From an uncultured Elusimicrobia bacterium (lineage in GTDB: Bacteria > Elusimicrobiota > Endomicrobiia > Endomicrobiales > Endomicrobiaceae), in assembly GCA_900321055.1 (NCBI GenBank), contig ONUQ01000131.1, positions 1 to 6,074 on the forward strand: 6,074 bases of DNA, in the 5' to 3' direction. A model generated the notes under the pieces. The model was given only the letters and a program-made list of their open reading frames with translations, was not told the DNA's origin and searched no databases. Numbering within the stretch: the first letter of the stretch is position 1; each line of letters opens with the position of its first letter. The translations under genes were made by a program, and so were the position numbers. This document shows, one piece after another, positions 6,054-6,074 of this stretch.

Positions 6054-6074
6054 TTAAGTTTATTATAAACTAAA
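6054..6074. repeat. Inverted repeat at the right edge, possibly continuing outside
   Basis: AGTTTA (6057-6062) and TAAACT (6066-6071) are exact complements around a 3-base centre. After one mismatch, two more pairs extend to the window end. It is purely A/T-rich apart from one G and one C. It could be part of a further hairpin or the start of another regulatory region; the cut prevents a decision. Confidence 0.25.

Noticed and set aside
1..6074. CRISPR array, tRNA/rRNA, insertion sequence, defence or toxin-antitoxin system
   Set aside because: No regularly spaced repeats, cloverleaf or rRNA signatures, transposase or terminal repeats were seen; nearly all DNA is accounted for by five recognisable genes.

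Overview
This window comes from an AT-rich (roughly 30% G+C by eye) bacterial chromosome with a Gram-negative type of envelope. LolD, the ATPase of the lipoprotein-sorting machinery that feeds the outer membrane, is present together with a class A penicillin-binding protein and MurG, so the cell makes peptidoglycan and very probably has an outer membrane. The style of the proteins (A/K-rich codons, AGA arginines, a UDP-glucuronate-epimerase-like protein beginning TGVAGFIA) would fit an Elusimicrobiota/Endomicrobium-like lineage. That placement is a weak guess, and no marker here settles it.

Layout, left to right. Positions 1-2027 (minus strand) carry most of a class A PBP. Its C-terminus runs off the left edge, so it is a partial gene of 675 complete codons with no internal stop. 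It has its own well-formed promoter at 2059-2087. A 254-base spacer (2028-2281) holds that promoter, a small inverted repeat and a weak hairpin, but no gene I can support. lolD (2282-2941, minus) follows, then a 167-base divergent promoter region. Next is the only plus-strand gene, a nucleotide-sugar epimerase (3109-4077). It converges, 14 bases away, on surE (4092-4841, minus). surE overlaps the end of murG (4834-5919, minus) by 8 bases, so murG-surE read as a two-gene operon. Upstream of murG lie an AT-rich leader/promoter region and a perfect 36-base palindrome flanked by T-runs (6006-6041), a strong bidirectional intrinsic terminator that isolates murG from whatever lies to the right.

The common theme is the cell envelope. 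MurG completes lipid II, the class A PBP polymerises and crosslinks it, LolD powers lipoprotein release towards the outer membrane, and the epimerase probably supplies a 4-epimerised sugar nucleotide for surface polysaccharide. SurE is a nucleotide/phosphate housekeeping phosphatase that may be translationally coupled to murG.

I read the sequence on both strands for mobile elements, CRISPR repeats, tRNA/rRNA, toxin-antitoxin or defence genes and riboswitches, and found none. This looks like an ordinary housekeeping region. The points listed as findings are small deviations (motif substitutions, gene order, signals), not a new system.
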